Shown piece after piece: positions 1-7,038 of a DNA stretch of 34,314 nucleotides (position 1 is the first letter of the stretch; each line of letters opens with the position of its first letter). Under the pieces are notes generated by a model. That model saw only the letters and a program-made list of their open reading frames with translations, had not been told where the DNA came from and ran no database searches. This DNA comes from Hyperthermus sp. (lineage in GTDB: Archaea > Thermoproteota > Thermoprotei_A > Sulfolobales > Pyrodictiaceae). The DNA lies in contig QNYQ01000015.1 in the NCBI GenBank assembly GCA_003978665.1, forward strand, positions 1 to 34,314, given 5' to 3'. Position numbers and translations under genes: made by a program.

Positions 1-79
1 CGCCAACAATTCCACGTTCTATCCGAGGCGGATACTGCGGCCCCTCCACTACTTCAAACAAGATACTAATCCTCTGCAC
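1..79 (-). CDS. N-terminal fragment of unknown protein (runs off left edge)
   Basis: The minus strand is open from a GTG at 79 to the window edge, 26 codons without a stop, reading MQRISILFEVVEGP at the start. The composition (beta-strand-like ISILFEVVE, then a Pro/Arg-rich turn) is protein-like, and this would be divergent from the gene beginning near 93. A second possible start is the TTG seven codons in, preceded by AGAGG at a reasonable distance. The family is not recognised and so short a stretch can be open by chance. Confidence 0.3.
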   Translation of the reverse strand, partial: MQRISILFEVVEGPQYPPRIERGIVG

Positions 80-92
80 CCCGCCCCAGCAG

Positions 93-533
93 ATGAAGCC
101 TGGGGGTCGAGGAGTGGTGGGGTTAGAGGCTGCCATTCCCGGCCATGCCTCAGAGAAGGATTGGGCGCGTAGGCTTCAATCATGGCTTGGTAGGAGAGGG
201 TTTAGTTTTGAGGCGGAGGGCGAGGCTACGAGGATAAGGCTCGAGAATGGCGTGTATGTTGAGGTGTCGGAGGCTTCCGGCGGCGATGGGTTTGAGGTAG
301 TTGTTACAGTACCTCTCCCAGTAACAGCTGAGGAGGCATCGATGGCGGAGAGTGTGAGGGAGGGGTTAGGGATTGCCCTCTCGCTTGGAGTGAGGCTACG
401 CTATGAGCTGGACGACAGTATGCCCGACTACCCGCTTCTAAGGGTTATCGCGCCCTACCGCGACCCCTACAAGCTCGTTGATAAACTCATAGAGGTGCTT
501 GAGCCCCTGTCCCCGGCGGGGCGCAGCGACTAG
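93..533 (+). CDS. Unknown small acidic protein
   Basis: An open frame of 146 codons that I do not recognise. The predicted protein has no signal peptide or membrane segment. It looks like a small alpha/beta domain: an N-terminal helix with the WARRLQSWLGRRGF segment, then beta-like repeats (IRLENGVYVEVSE, FEVVVTVPLPV), then a helix around SMAESVREGLGIALSLGV and a C-terminal helix LVDKLIEVLEPL. The alternation of charged and hydrophobic residues supports real coding. The start is uncertain: ATG at 93 has no clear ribosome site, and GTG at 114 or 117 would also work. It ends 34 nt before the phosphatidyltransferase start, so the two may be cotranscribed. Confidence 0.55.
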   Translation: MKPGGRGVVGLEAAIPGHASEKDWARRLQSWLGRRGFSFEAEGEATRIRLENGVYVEVSEASGGDGFEVVVTVPLPVTAEEASMAESVREGLGIALSLGVRLRYELDDSMPDYPLLRVIAPYRDPYKLVDKLIEVLEPLSPAGRSD

Positions 534-567
534 TCGCGGAGTACTGTCCAGCTCCAAGCATTCATGG

Positions 568-1167
568 ATGGTGCTGGCAGGCTTGATCACTAGGCTGAGG
601 CCCTACGTGTCTAGGCTCCTCTCAATCATAGCAAAACCCCTGGCCGTACTTCCAGCAGACTTTTACAGTTTCCTAAGCCTGGGAGTGCTGGTCCTCTACC
701 TTCACGCATCAGTATCCCACCAGTATCCCAGAGCCCTATTCTTCTTCGGCCTGAGTGCGCTGCTTGACGCGGTTGATGGAGCTGTAGCTAGGCTTCGAGG
801 GGAGGCTGGGCCGCGCGGGGGCTATGTTGACAGCCTGGTAGACAGGCTATGCGATGCGGGCTATGTTGCAGGCTTCATCTTAATGGGCCTCCCACTATGG
901 CCTTCCTACCTGCTTCTTACGGGAAGCTTCCTTGTAAGCTATTCAAGAGCGAGGTATGAGAGTTTTGCTGGTAGGGGTATGGAGGGCTATGGGCTGATGG
1001 AGAGGGGAGATAGAATAATTGCGTTCACGGTGATATTGGTGTTGATGGTTCTGGGTAGAGGTAGGCTAGCTAGCCTGGTCCTCTCAATCGTGGCTGCTCT
1101 AGTCTGGTTCACTTTCATTCAGCGTCTTCTAAAGGGGCTTCAGGACCTACCGCGGCGCCTCAAGTGA
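568..1167 (+). CDS. CDP-alcohol phosphatidyltransferase (archaetidylinositol-phosphate synthase-like)
   Basis: Membrane enzyme that swaps CMP on a CDP-linked lipid for a polar head group, here probably CDP-archaeol plus inositol phosphate or another alcohol. The family signature D-G-x2-A-R-x8-G-x3-D-x3-D is complete: D70, G71, A74, R75, G84, D88, D92 counted from the ATG at 568, with the extra D67 that gives DAVDGAVAR. Hydrophobic segments flank it on both sides (around residues 34-48, 55-66, 95-115, 145-190), as expected for the six-helix fold; about 199 residues is the usual size. The frame stays open upstream to a TTG at 499, but that would overlap the preceding gene, so I prefer 568. carS at 17454, which makes its lipid substrate, is in the same window. 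The exact head group cannot be read from the sequence. Confidence 0.85.
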   Translation: MVLAGLITRLRPYVSRLLSIIAKPLAVLPADFYSFLSLGVLVLYLHASVSHQYPRALFFFGLSALLDAVDGAVARLRGEAGPRGGYVDSLVDRLCDAGYVAGFILMGLPLWPSYLLLTGSFLVSYSRARYESFAGRGMEGYGLMERGDRIIAFTVILVLMVLGRGRLASLVLSIVAALVWFTFIQRLLKGLQDLPRRLK

Positions 1168-1205
1168 TTTTTGCCCGAGAAGCCGGTGTTGATGCAGGCA
1201 ACTAC

Positions 1206-1616
1206 CTAATTCTTCTTGTGCAGTAGTTCGCTCACCATTCTCTTAAGCTCTTCATCATCTATTACCCCAACTATAGCATCAACACGCCTACCCCTAACGA
1301 AAAACACTGTGGTAGGTGTTGCCATAACGCCCACCTCAAATGCTGCCTCTGGAACCATGTAAGCGTCTACTTCAATGAATCGAGGCTCTCCCCCTTTCCG
1401 AGCGAACTCTTCAGCCACACTGTAGAATATGGGCTTATAGACCATGCATGCAGTGCAGGTGGGTGTAGTATATAGGGCTACCACGCGCTCCTCCCCCATC
1501 ACCATCCTGCGGTATGACATGTAGTCCGTTATGTATGATACTATGCCTTTATCGCGTAGTCTCGCCACGTACTCCTCGTAGGGGCTGGTATAGAGGGGGT
1601 CGTAGTAGCCGGCCAT
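1206..1616 (-). CDS. Thioredoxin-like protein with CTAC active site
   Basis: A 136-residue thioredoxin-fold protein, probably a cytosolic disulfide reductase or redox partner. The strand-loop VVALYTTPTCTAC contains the redox pair C54-T-A-C57, and the cis-proline expected opposite the active site is P101 in ATPTTVFF. The C-terminal GRRVDAIVGVIDDEELKRMV matches the last strand and helix of thioredoxins. The first 40 or so residues (Tyr-rich, helical) are an N-terminal extension over the ~105-residue core. There is no signal peptide. It lies downstream of ilvD on the same strand but 136 nt away, with its own TATA-like box, so it is probably a separate or partly separate transcript. CTAC instead of CGPC means its redox potential and partner cannot be assumed. 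Confidence 0.85.
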   Translation of the reverse strand: MAGYYDPLYTSPYEEYVARLRDKGIVSYITDYMSYRRMVMGEERVVALYTTPTCTACMVYKPIFYSVAEEFARKGGEPRFIEVDAYMVPEAAFEVGVMATPTTVFFVRGRRVDAIVGVIDDEELKRMVSELLHKKN

Positions 1617-1634
1617 GCTCTCTCCGGGATGGGT

Positions 1635-1666
1635 GAGGCGAGGAACTGGCTCGCCTCTATTAACCT
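1635..1666 (-). promoter_or_regulatory. Putative promoter and inverted repeat before the thioredoxin-like gene
   Basis: Read on the minus strand, a TATA-like AGGTTAATA (1666-1658) is followed at once by a perfect 7-bp inverted repeat, GAGGCGA (1657-1651) and TCGCCTC (1641-1635), spaced by 9 nt. A start of transcription about 26 nt from the TATA centre would fall at the distal arm, so the repeat could be an operator or a hairpin at the mRNA 5' end. The gene starts 18 nt further on. Confidence 0.4.
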
Positions 1667-1752
1667 GGGCTACGTGGCTTTCATTGTATGTGGTGGCCGG
1701 AGCCTTTACATTCAGTACTGATACCGACCATTCTGGCCTAAATGAAGCACCG

Positions 1753-3504
1753 TTATCTGCTCCACCAGGCTGGCCTAGAGCAGCGTCTTACTCCTCCCCT
1801 GCTGGCACTGCATGCTGATATGCTGTAGGCGTAGAGTAGACTGTTCCGTTTCTCCAGGCTCCTCATTTGCTCTATCTTTCTCTCCGGCGGCCTCCACACT
1901 CTCCTTCTCTCCTCGAGCTCTGCTGCATCCACGCCTATGTCGAGTTTACCTCTCTCAGCATCTATCAATATCTCATCGCCGTCACGTACCAGGGCTATCG
2001 GGCCTTTAGCTGCTGCTTCAGGGGAGACGTGGCCTATCATTAGTCCCCTCGTGGCGCCACTGAATCTTCCATCAGTTACAACCGAGACTTCGGAGCCTAG
2101 CCCCATCCCGTAGATGATGCTTGTCAACTGTAGCATCTCCCTCATTCCCGGCCCTCCTGCAGGCCCCTCGTATCTTACAATGATCACGGTGTTTGGTTCT
2201 GGCGTGTGTTTACGTACCCAGTCTATGGCTTCTTCCTCGCTGTCGAAGACTTTTGCGTGGCCTTTCATCCTAGTTTTCTCGAGCTTTACCGCCTTTATGA
2301 CTGCGCCTTCGGGGGCTAGGCTACCCTTGAGTATGCGCAGTGGGCTGCGCTTGCTTATAGCTTCTTCCAGCCTCTTTATTGCTGGCCCCCGGGGCTCCAT
2401 GTTCTCGGCTACTCTCCTCCACTCCACTCCCTTGGCTGTAGGTGCTAGGCCGTTGAAGGCTTTTGCTCGAAGCAGCTGAGCAACTATTGCTGGCACTCCT
2501 CCAGCCATGTGGAGGTGCTCCATGAAGTATTTGCCGCCGGGCTCTATGTCGCCTATCCAGGGCGTCTTTGAGAATATCTCCTCAACCTCACCTACTCCCA
2601 TGTCCTGTCCAGCCTCCTCGGCCACAGCGAGGAGATGCAGCACAGTGTTTGTGGAGCCTCCGAGGGCGGCATCAACGTGCAGGGCATTGGCTAGACTCTC
2701 CTCTGTGAGAAACATCTCAGCCCTCCATCCCTTCAGGGCAGCCTTTACTATAAGCGCCCCAGTCTCCCTCGCCGCCCAGAGGCGCTTACTGTTGACTGCT
2801 GGGATGGTTGATGTGCCGGGTAGTATGAAGCCCATTGCCTCAGCAGCAACAGCCATAGTGTTAGCGGTGTAGAGGCCGGCGCAGCTTCCGGGGCCTGGCA
2901 GCGCCTCCTCCTCGAAGGCTCGGAGAGAGCTCTCTGAAAGCCTCCCACGCATATACTGGCCCACGGCCTCGAATACATGGCCAAGACCGACCAGGCAGGA
3001 GCCGTTACATTCACCGATCCTCCCGGCAAGCATGGGGCCGCCATTAACAATGTAGACTGGTATTTCCTCCCTCAGCCTAGCGGCAGCAATCAACGCGCCA
3101 GGCAGCATCTTGTCGCAGGAGGTGACAACAACCAACCCGTCAACCCGGTGGGCTTCAGCAAACGCCTCGATAGTGTCTGCCACGAGCTCTCTTGAGGGCA
3201 AGCTAAACCTCATTCCCTCATGGCCCATAGCTATACCGTCACATATGGAAAGCGTCTGCCCAAATACTGGTATGCCCCCAGCCTGGTAAACCCCCTCACC
3301 AACAGCCTGAGCCACCCTCTCCAAGTGGACATGGCCCGGCACTATGCTAGAGTAGGTGTAGACTATGCCTATGAGAGGCTTACTTAAGTCCCTAACGTCG
3401 CTCGGCGAGAGGCCGGAGGCAACCATGAGGCTGCGGTGCGGGGCCCTCTCAGCCCCCTCGCGAATAGTCCTGCTTCTGAGGGTCTGGCCCAAAACATTGG
3501 GCAC
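1753..3504 (-). CDS. ilvD: Dihydroxy-acid dehydratase
   Basis: Dehydrates 2,3-dihydroxy-isovalerate and 2,3-dihydroxy-3-methylvalerate to the keto acids of valine and isoleucine; cytosolic Fe-S enzyme. Visible landmarks: [12 protein letters not shown] with the Mg-binding D89, TSCDKM with C130 and K132, GPGSCAG with C208, and near the C-terminus VTDGRFSGA followed by IGHVSPEAA, all typical of the IlvD/Edd family. The first cluster position that is Cys in 2Fe-2S members reads V-P-G-H (G57), as in the E. coli type, suggesting a 4Fe-4S cluster with an open iron. It has 583 residues, a little longer than usual, because about 12 residues ([11 protein letters not shown]) follow the usual SASRGGV ending. 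GTG start, 17 nt after ilvC, with GAG near the start. Sugar-acid dehydratases share the fold, but the ilvC/ilvB context makes IlvD much more likely. Confidence 0.95.
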   Translation of the reverse strand: MPNVLGQTLRSRTIREGAERAPHRSLMVASGLSPSDVRDLSKPLIGIVYTYSSIVPGHVHLERVAQAVGEGVYQAGGIPVFGQTLSICDGIAMGHEGMRFSLPSRELVADTIEAFAEAHRVDGLVVVTSCDKMLPGALIAAARLREEIPVYIVNGGPMLAGRIGECNGSCLVGLGHVFEAVGQYMRGRLSESSLRAFEEEALPGPGSCAGLYTANTMAVAAEAMGFILPGTSTIPAVNSKRLWAARETGALIVKAALKGWRAEMFLTEESLANALHVDAALGGSTNTVLHLLAVAEEAGQDMGVGEVEEIFSKTPWIGDIEPGGKYFMEHLHMAGGVPAIVAQLLRAKAFNGLAPTAKGVEWRRVAENMEPRGPAIKRLEEAISKRSPLRILKGSLAPEGAVIKAVKLEKTRMKGHAKVFDSEEEAIDWVRKHTPEPNTVIIVRYEGPAGGPGMREMLQLTSIIYGMGLGSEVSVVTDGRFSGATRGLMIGHVSPEAAAKGPIALVRDGDEILIDAERGKLDIGVDAAELEERRRVWRPPERKIEQMRSLEKRNSLLYAYSISACSASRGGVRRCSRPAWWSR

Positions 3505-3521
3505 CTCAAGCGAGAAAAGCT

Positions 3522-4511
3522 CTAGGCCTCGTGAAATATTATCTTACGGAGCCTCGCCCCAACCTCCTCAATACTGTGCCTCCTCATCTCATCCATTAGC
3601 TTAGATAGCCTCTGCATGCCCCCCTCATACTCCTTAACCCACTCCCTAGCAAACTCCCCACTCCTAACCCTCTCAGCAGCCCTCCTCATGTTCTCTTTAA
3701 CCCTCTCATCAATGACCTGGGGGCCCACCGTGAGCCCGCCGTATCGGGCTGTCACAGAGACTCTCTCAAGCATGCCGGTTATACCATACCTCCATATGAG
3801 GTCCATTATCAGCTTCGCCTCGTTCAAGACCTCGAAGTAGGCTACTTCAGGCTGATAGCCCAGCTCAACCAAGGTCTCAAACCCCTTTCTTATCAACTCC
3901 ATTAGCCCGCCCACGAGAACGGTCTGCTCGCCTATAAGGTCGGTCTCAGTCTCCTCCCTAAACGTGGTCTTTATCACGCCAGCCCTCGTGGCGCCAATAC
4001 CCTTAGCCAGCGCGAGTACAGTGTCCCATGCACTACCGCTAGCATCCTGGTAAACAGCTACAAGCGCAGGGACGCCGCGGCCAGCCAGGTACTCCTCCCT
4101 CACCAGCTGGCCAGGACCCTTAGGGGCAACCATTACCACATCAACACTAGAAGGCGGCTTTATCAAGCCATAATGTATGGTAAACCCATGAGCGAAATCC
4201 AGGGTCACCCCATCCCTCAGATTAGGCTCTATCTGCTCCCTCCACACCTTGGGCTGAACCATGTCAGGTAAGAGAACCATCACCACATCAGCTATCTTCA
4301 CGGCCTCCGGTATACTGAGCGTCTTCATACCATCCTCAACAGCCCTCTTCCAGCTAGGCCCTCCAGGCCTAACCCCCACCACAACATTAAGCCCGCTGTC
4401 CCTAAGGTTGAGAGCCTGCGCTCTACCCTGACTACCATAACCTATGACCGCAATAGTCTTACCCTTAAGAGGCTCAAGAGAAGCCTCCCTATCACCTATA
4501 ATCTCAGCCAA
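3522..4511 (-). CDS. ilvC: Ketol-acid reductoisomerase
   Basis: Second step of the common Val/Ile pathway: alkyl migration and NAD(P)H reduction of acetolactate or acetohydroxybutyrate. The 329 residues match the short class I enzyme. The N-terminal Rossmann motif is G24-Y-G-S-Q-G29; the cofactor loop [11 protein letters not shown] has the Arg and Ser that usually favour [18 protein letters not shown] and the metal/substrate region [16 protein letters not shown], with the knotted C-terminal domain ([24 protein letters not shown]), are all present. Start is TTG at 4511, the only start that preserves the [18 protein letters not shown] leader. It is separated from the small acetolactate synthase subunit upstream by 287 nt but from ilvD by only 17 nt, so ilvCD form a tight pair that may have its own promoter. 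Confidence 0.96.
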   Translation of the reverse strand: MAEIIGDREASLEPLKGKTIAVIGYGSQGRAQALNLRDSGLNVVVGVRPGGPSWKRAVEDGMKTLSIPEAVKIADVVMVLLPDMVQPKVWREQIEPNLRDGVTLDFAHGFTIHYGLIKPPSSVDVVMVAPKGPGQLVREEYLAGRGVPALVAVYQDASGSAWDTVLALAKGIGATRAGVIKTTFREETETDLIGEQTVLVGGLMELIRKGFETLVELGYQPEVAYFEVLNEAKLIMDLIWRYGITGMLERVSVTARYGGLTVGPQVIDERVKENMRRAAERVRSGEFAREWVKEYEGGMQRLSKLMDEMRRHSIEEVGARLRKIIFHEA

Positions 4512-4798
4512 GCCCAGCCCCCTCTCAAAACACAGTCATGAACCCGGAACTCTTGCAGCCGAAGAGGTGGCACCCAGCCGTACTAGGCTCCGGCGCCGGC
4601 TGGGCCGCCTACACAGGGGACCCAGCACGGGAAAAACCCTTAACGTAAGCACATCCTCTCCAGCCACCAATACCCCTTACAAGGCTACGCTAGTAGAGGA
4701 GGAGCGTGTCAACGGAGAGGAGCTAGTTTAAGGATCCTAAAACATTGGGGTGCTTATGCATGCTGCTGGAGGCTTTCTCGTACCGTGGCCTTACCCTT
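4512..4798 (-). promoter_or_regulatory. ilvH-ilvC spacer: probable ilvCD promoter and leader with strong hairpin
   Basis: This 287-nt gap inside an otherwise tightly packed operon holds no convincing protein gene. On the minus strand there is a TATA-like CCTTAAAC around 4735-4728. Further downstream, at 4604-4573, CCCAGCCG and CGGCTGGG form a perfect 8-bp stem around a 16-nt loop. If transcription starts near 4705, the hairpin would lie in a ~190-nt ilvC leader. A second A/T-rich block (CTTACGTTAAGGG, about 4650-4638) is an alternative promoter. Function is inferred from position only. Confidence 0.4.
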
Positions 4799-5074
4799 CT
4801 AGTATGTCTCGGCCTCTAGCGGTTTAAGCAGTCTAGCCTCAACCCTATAGACTTCGGGCATTTTCTCCAGCTTGGCGGCCAGCCATCTCGTCTCGAAGCC
4901 ATCACCTAGTGCTGTTATTCTAACCCTTAGCTTACCTGGCTCGAATGTTGCGTTGAGGGTTTGGTAGCTTAGCTTAGCCCTACGTGCCATGTTGCTTATT
5001 CTCATTAACGCATCTATCCCATTCCACGCCTCTATCTCTAGCTCGTAGAGCCCGTAGACCCTTATCTCACGCAC
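4799..5074 (-). CDS. Small ACT-domain regulatory subunit of acetolactate synthase (IlvH/IlvM-like)
   Basis: A 91-residue protein directly after ilvB, separated by 16 nt, with a good ribosome site AGGGGGTG eight nt before the GTG start. It reads as a single ACT-type ferredoxin-like domain: strand IRVYGLYELEIEAW, helix GIDALMRISNMARRA, strand YQTLNATFEPGKLRVRITALG, helix TRWLAAKLEKM and strand VYRVEARLL. Position and fold point to the regulatory partner that stabilises the catalytic subunit and mediates feedback by branched-chain amino acids. It is much shorter than the usual ~160-residue IlvH/IlvN and closer in size to IlvM. The canonical ACT turn residues that bind valine are not obvious, so allosteric control is uncertain. 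Confidence 0.7.
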   Translation of the reverse strand: MREIRVYGLYELEIEAWNGIDALMRISNMARRAKLSYQTLNATFEPGKLRVRITALGDGFETRWLAAKLEKMPEVYRVEARLLKPLEAETY

Positions 5075-5090
5075 TACGAGTCCACCCCCT

Positions 5091-6965
5091 TTAGGAGGCT
5101 TGTGGAATGGGAGCTAGGTATTGTTTAGCTTCTGGATAAACTAGTTCTAGGTCTTCGAGGCCTGGGGGCTTAACCGCGTTGGTCAACCAGTCCCCGGGTT
5201 TAACCCAGGGCAGCACAAGATCCTCGTTGTTGTCTATGTCTATTATCATCACTAGGGGCTCCCTGCTCCTAATGCTCCAGTCAACCCACTTCCTGACCTC
5301 ACCAAGGTCGGAGGGCCTTACAGCCTCGATGTCGTATGCCTCAGCTATCTTCGTGAAGTCTGGTCTTGGAGAGTATTCTGTAGCAACTATTCTCCGATCG
5401 TACAGGTAGATCTGCCAGTGTTTCACAAGCATTAGCGCGCGGTTGTCGAAGATCACTATTGTTATGGGGAGGTTGTAGTCACGTATGAGGGCGAGATTGT
5501 TCATCGTCATCTGGAAGCTCCCATCACCGTCAATGCATATCACTGGCCTATCGCGTGCAGCAACCTTAGCGCCTATTGCGGCGGGTATGCAGAAGCCCAT
5601 GGTACCCAGCCCGGCGCTGGTCAGCCATGTGCCTGGTATGTAGACGTCCCAGTGCTGCTCAGCCCACATCTGGTGGCTTCCCACACCAGTCACCGCTATG
5701 GTATTCTTTGGCGCCACCTCCCGGATTGCTTTCAGCACCTTCCATGGAGCAAACTTGCGCATTCTCCTAGCCCATCGCTCCATTGCAGCCTCGTACCTCC
5801 TCCTTATCTCGAGCAGCCATTCTACGAACTTGCTGTCTCTCCTCGTAACCGAGGGCAGTTCTCGTAGCAGGGCGTTTAGTGCTGCTTTAGCATCAGCAAC
5901 TATCCCTACTTCGGGGGTAACGTTCTTGCCTATCTCGCTGGGGTCACTATCTATGTGTATTATCTTCTTCTCGGCAAGCTCGGGAGAGAACCTGCCAACA
6001 GTACGGTCAGAGAACCTCGTCCCAACAGCTAAGACTACATCCGCGTTTGCCAGCGCAGCATCCGCCTCAAGCCTCCCATGCATGCCGGCAGGCCCCATGA
6101 CTAGAGGATGGTCAGAGGGCACCGCGTTCTTCCCGGGAAGCGTGGTGACTATAGGCGCCTGCAGGATCTCAGCTATCCTCAATACCTGCGTCCAGGCACC
6201 ACTCCAGTAAACCCCGTTACCGACGAGTATGACTGGCCTTAAAGCCGACACGAGCAGCCTCGCCGCCTTCCTTACGGCTTTAATATCGGGTTTTGGTGGC
6301 ACGTACTTGGAGAAGTCTATGGGCAGGTAGGCGTGCTCATCGCTTGGGACGTAATGCTTCAGCTGTATGTCACGTGGGAAGTCTACGAGTGTTGGGCCAG
6401 GCCTCCCCTCGTAGGCCAGCCTGTAGGCCGTGCGTAGTGCGGGACCGGTTTCCTCAGCCCTCTTTATCTGGTAGTTGAACTTTGTTATCGGCGCTGTAAC
6501 CCCGACTATGTCTGTTTCCTGGAAGGCATCGCGGCCGAACACGGCTGTAGGTACCTGGCCCGTGATGGCCAGCATGGGGGCCGAGTCGAAGTATGCGTTA
6601 GCTATGCCGGTTACAAGGTTGGTGGCGCCCGGCCCGCTTGTGGCGAGGGCTACTCCAGGCTTCCCCTTGATCCTACCGTACGCGTCTGCAGCGTGAGCTG
6701 CTCCCTGCTCGTGGCGGAACATGTATATCTCAAAGTCTTCAAGAGCTAGCGCGTCGAAGAAGCCCATTATACTGCCGCCAGTTATCCCGAATACTTCCCT
6801 CACTCCGAGCTCTTTGAGGACGCGTGCCGCGTGATCTACCACGCGAGTTCCATTTACGCCTGCACCTCCGCGACTTCCACTTTCGGCTGCACCTCCACCA
6901 TTTAACCAATGTTTAACAACAAAACCACCTCCAAGCCAGGAGCCAAGAAGCTGCCAGCAAGGCAT
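5091..6965 (-). CDS. ilvB: Acetolactate synthase, catalytic subunit
   Basis: ThDP-dependent condensation of two pyruvates, or pyruvate plus 2-ketobutyrate: the entry step to Val/Leu/Ile. The three domains are clear: Pyr domain with FGITGGSIMGFFDAL, the catalytic Glu in RHEQGAAHAADAYGR and ATSGPGATNLVTG; central domain RPVILVGNGVYWSGA; PP domain with GLGTMGFCIPAAIGAK and the ThDP motif GDGSFQMTMNNLALIRDYNLPI. The conserved core begins at TRVVDHAARVLKELGV. Before it comes an unusual extension encoded by two tandem 27-bp units (peptide GGAAESGSR then GGAGVNGTR). Start choice is uncertain: ATG at 6965 lies slightly upstream of the expected transcription start, and GTG at 6842 would begin exactly at the core. 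It heads the ilv operon and diverges from leuA. Confidence 0.93.
   Translation of the reverse strand: MPCWQLLGSWLGGGFVVKHWLNGGGAAESGSRGGAGVNGTRVVDHAARVLKELGVREVFGITGGSIMGFFDALALEDFEIYMFRHEQGAAHAADAYGRIKGKPGVALATSGPGATNLVTGIANAYFDSAPMLAITGQVPTAVFGRDAFQETDIVGVTAPITKFNYQIKRAEETGPALRTAYRLAYEGRPGPTLVDFPRDIQLKHYVPSDEHAYLPIDFSKYVPPKPDIKAVRKAARLLVSALRPVILVGNGVYWSGAWTQVLRIAEILQAPIVTTLPGKNAVPSDHPLVMGPAGMHGRLEADAALANADVVLAVGTRFSDRTVGRFSPELAEKKIIHIDSDPSEIGKNVTPEVGIVADAKAALNALLRELPSVTRRDSKFVEWLLEIRRRYEAAMERWARRMRKFAPWKVLKAIREVAPKNTIAVTGVGSHQMWAEQHWDVYIPGTWLTSAGLGTMGFCIPAAIGAKVAARDRPVICIDGDGSFQMTMNNLALIRDYNLPITIVIFDNRALMLVKHWQIYLYDRRIVATEYSPRPDFTKIAEAYDIEAVRPSDLGEVRKWVDWSIRSREPLVMIIDIDNNEDLVLPWVKPGDWLTNAVKPPGLEDLELVYPEAKQYLAPIPQAS
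6843..6896 (-). repeat. Two tandem 27-bp units at the front of ilvB
   Basis: On the minus strand, unit 1 (6896-6870) and unit 2 (6869-6843) abut directly and match at 23 of 27 positions. Each starts with GGAGGTGCAG, a perfect complement to part of the archaeal 16S rRNA 3' end, and ends in TCGC. In the ilvB frame they encode GGAAESGSR and GGAGVNGTR. Nine nt after each GGAGGTG there is a GTG or ATG in another frame. A third copy lies at 7084-7110 on the plus strand in leuA. Confidence 0.9.
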
Positions 6966-6976
6966 GGGTCTCCTTA

Positions 6977-7028
6977 GGGGTTTAAAAGTATTGTCAATAA
7001 TCAACAATTATGATGCCTCTTTTAAACC
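6977..7028. promoter_or_regulatory. Mirror-image divergent promoters of ilvB and leuA
   Basis: TTTAAAAG at 6981-6988 and CTTTTAAA at 7019-7026 are perfect inverted copies. Each is the TATA box of the gene reading outwards (ilvB minus, leuA plus), with GC-rich flanks on the transcribed side. Between them lies the dyad ATTGT (6990-6994) N9 ACAAT (7004-7008), centred close to the midpoint of the two TATA boxes, a natural operator site for one regulator of both directions, for example an Lrp-type protein (inference). The usual ~26-nt spacing puts the transcription starts near 6958 (minus) and 7048 (plus). Confidence 0.65.
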
Positions 7029-7038
7029 GCTGCTACCC

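Noticed and set aside
4444-4731. Open plus-strand frame over the ilvC start and the ilvH-ilvC gap
   Set aside because: Half of it is antisense to ilvC, the product is low-complexity Ser/Thr/Arg-rich without structure, and there is no ribosome site.
3484-4752. CCCAATGTTTT occurs both at the ilvD start and upstream of ilvC
   Set aside because: An 11-mer recurring within 34 kb is expected many times by chance, and the match does not extend.
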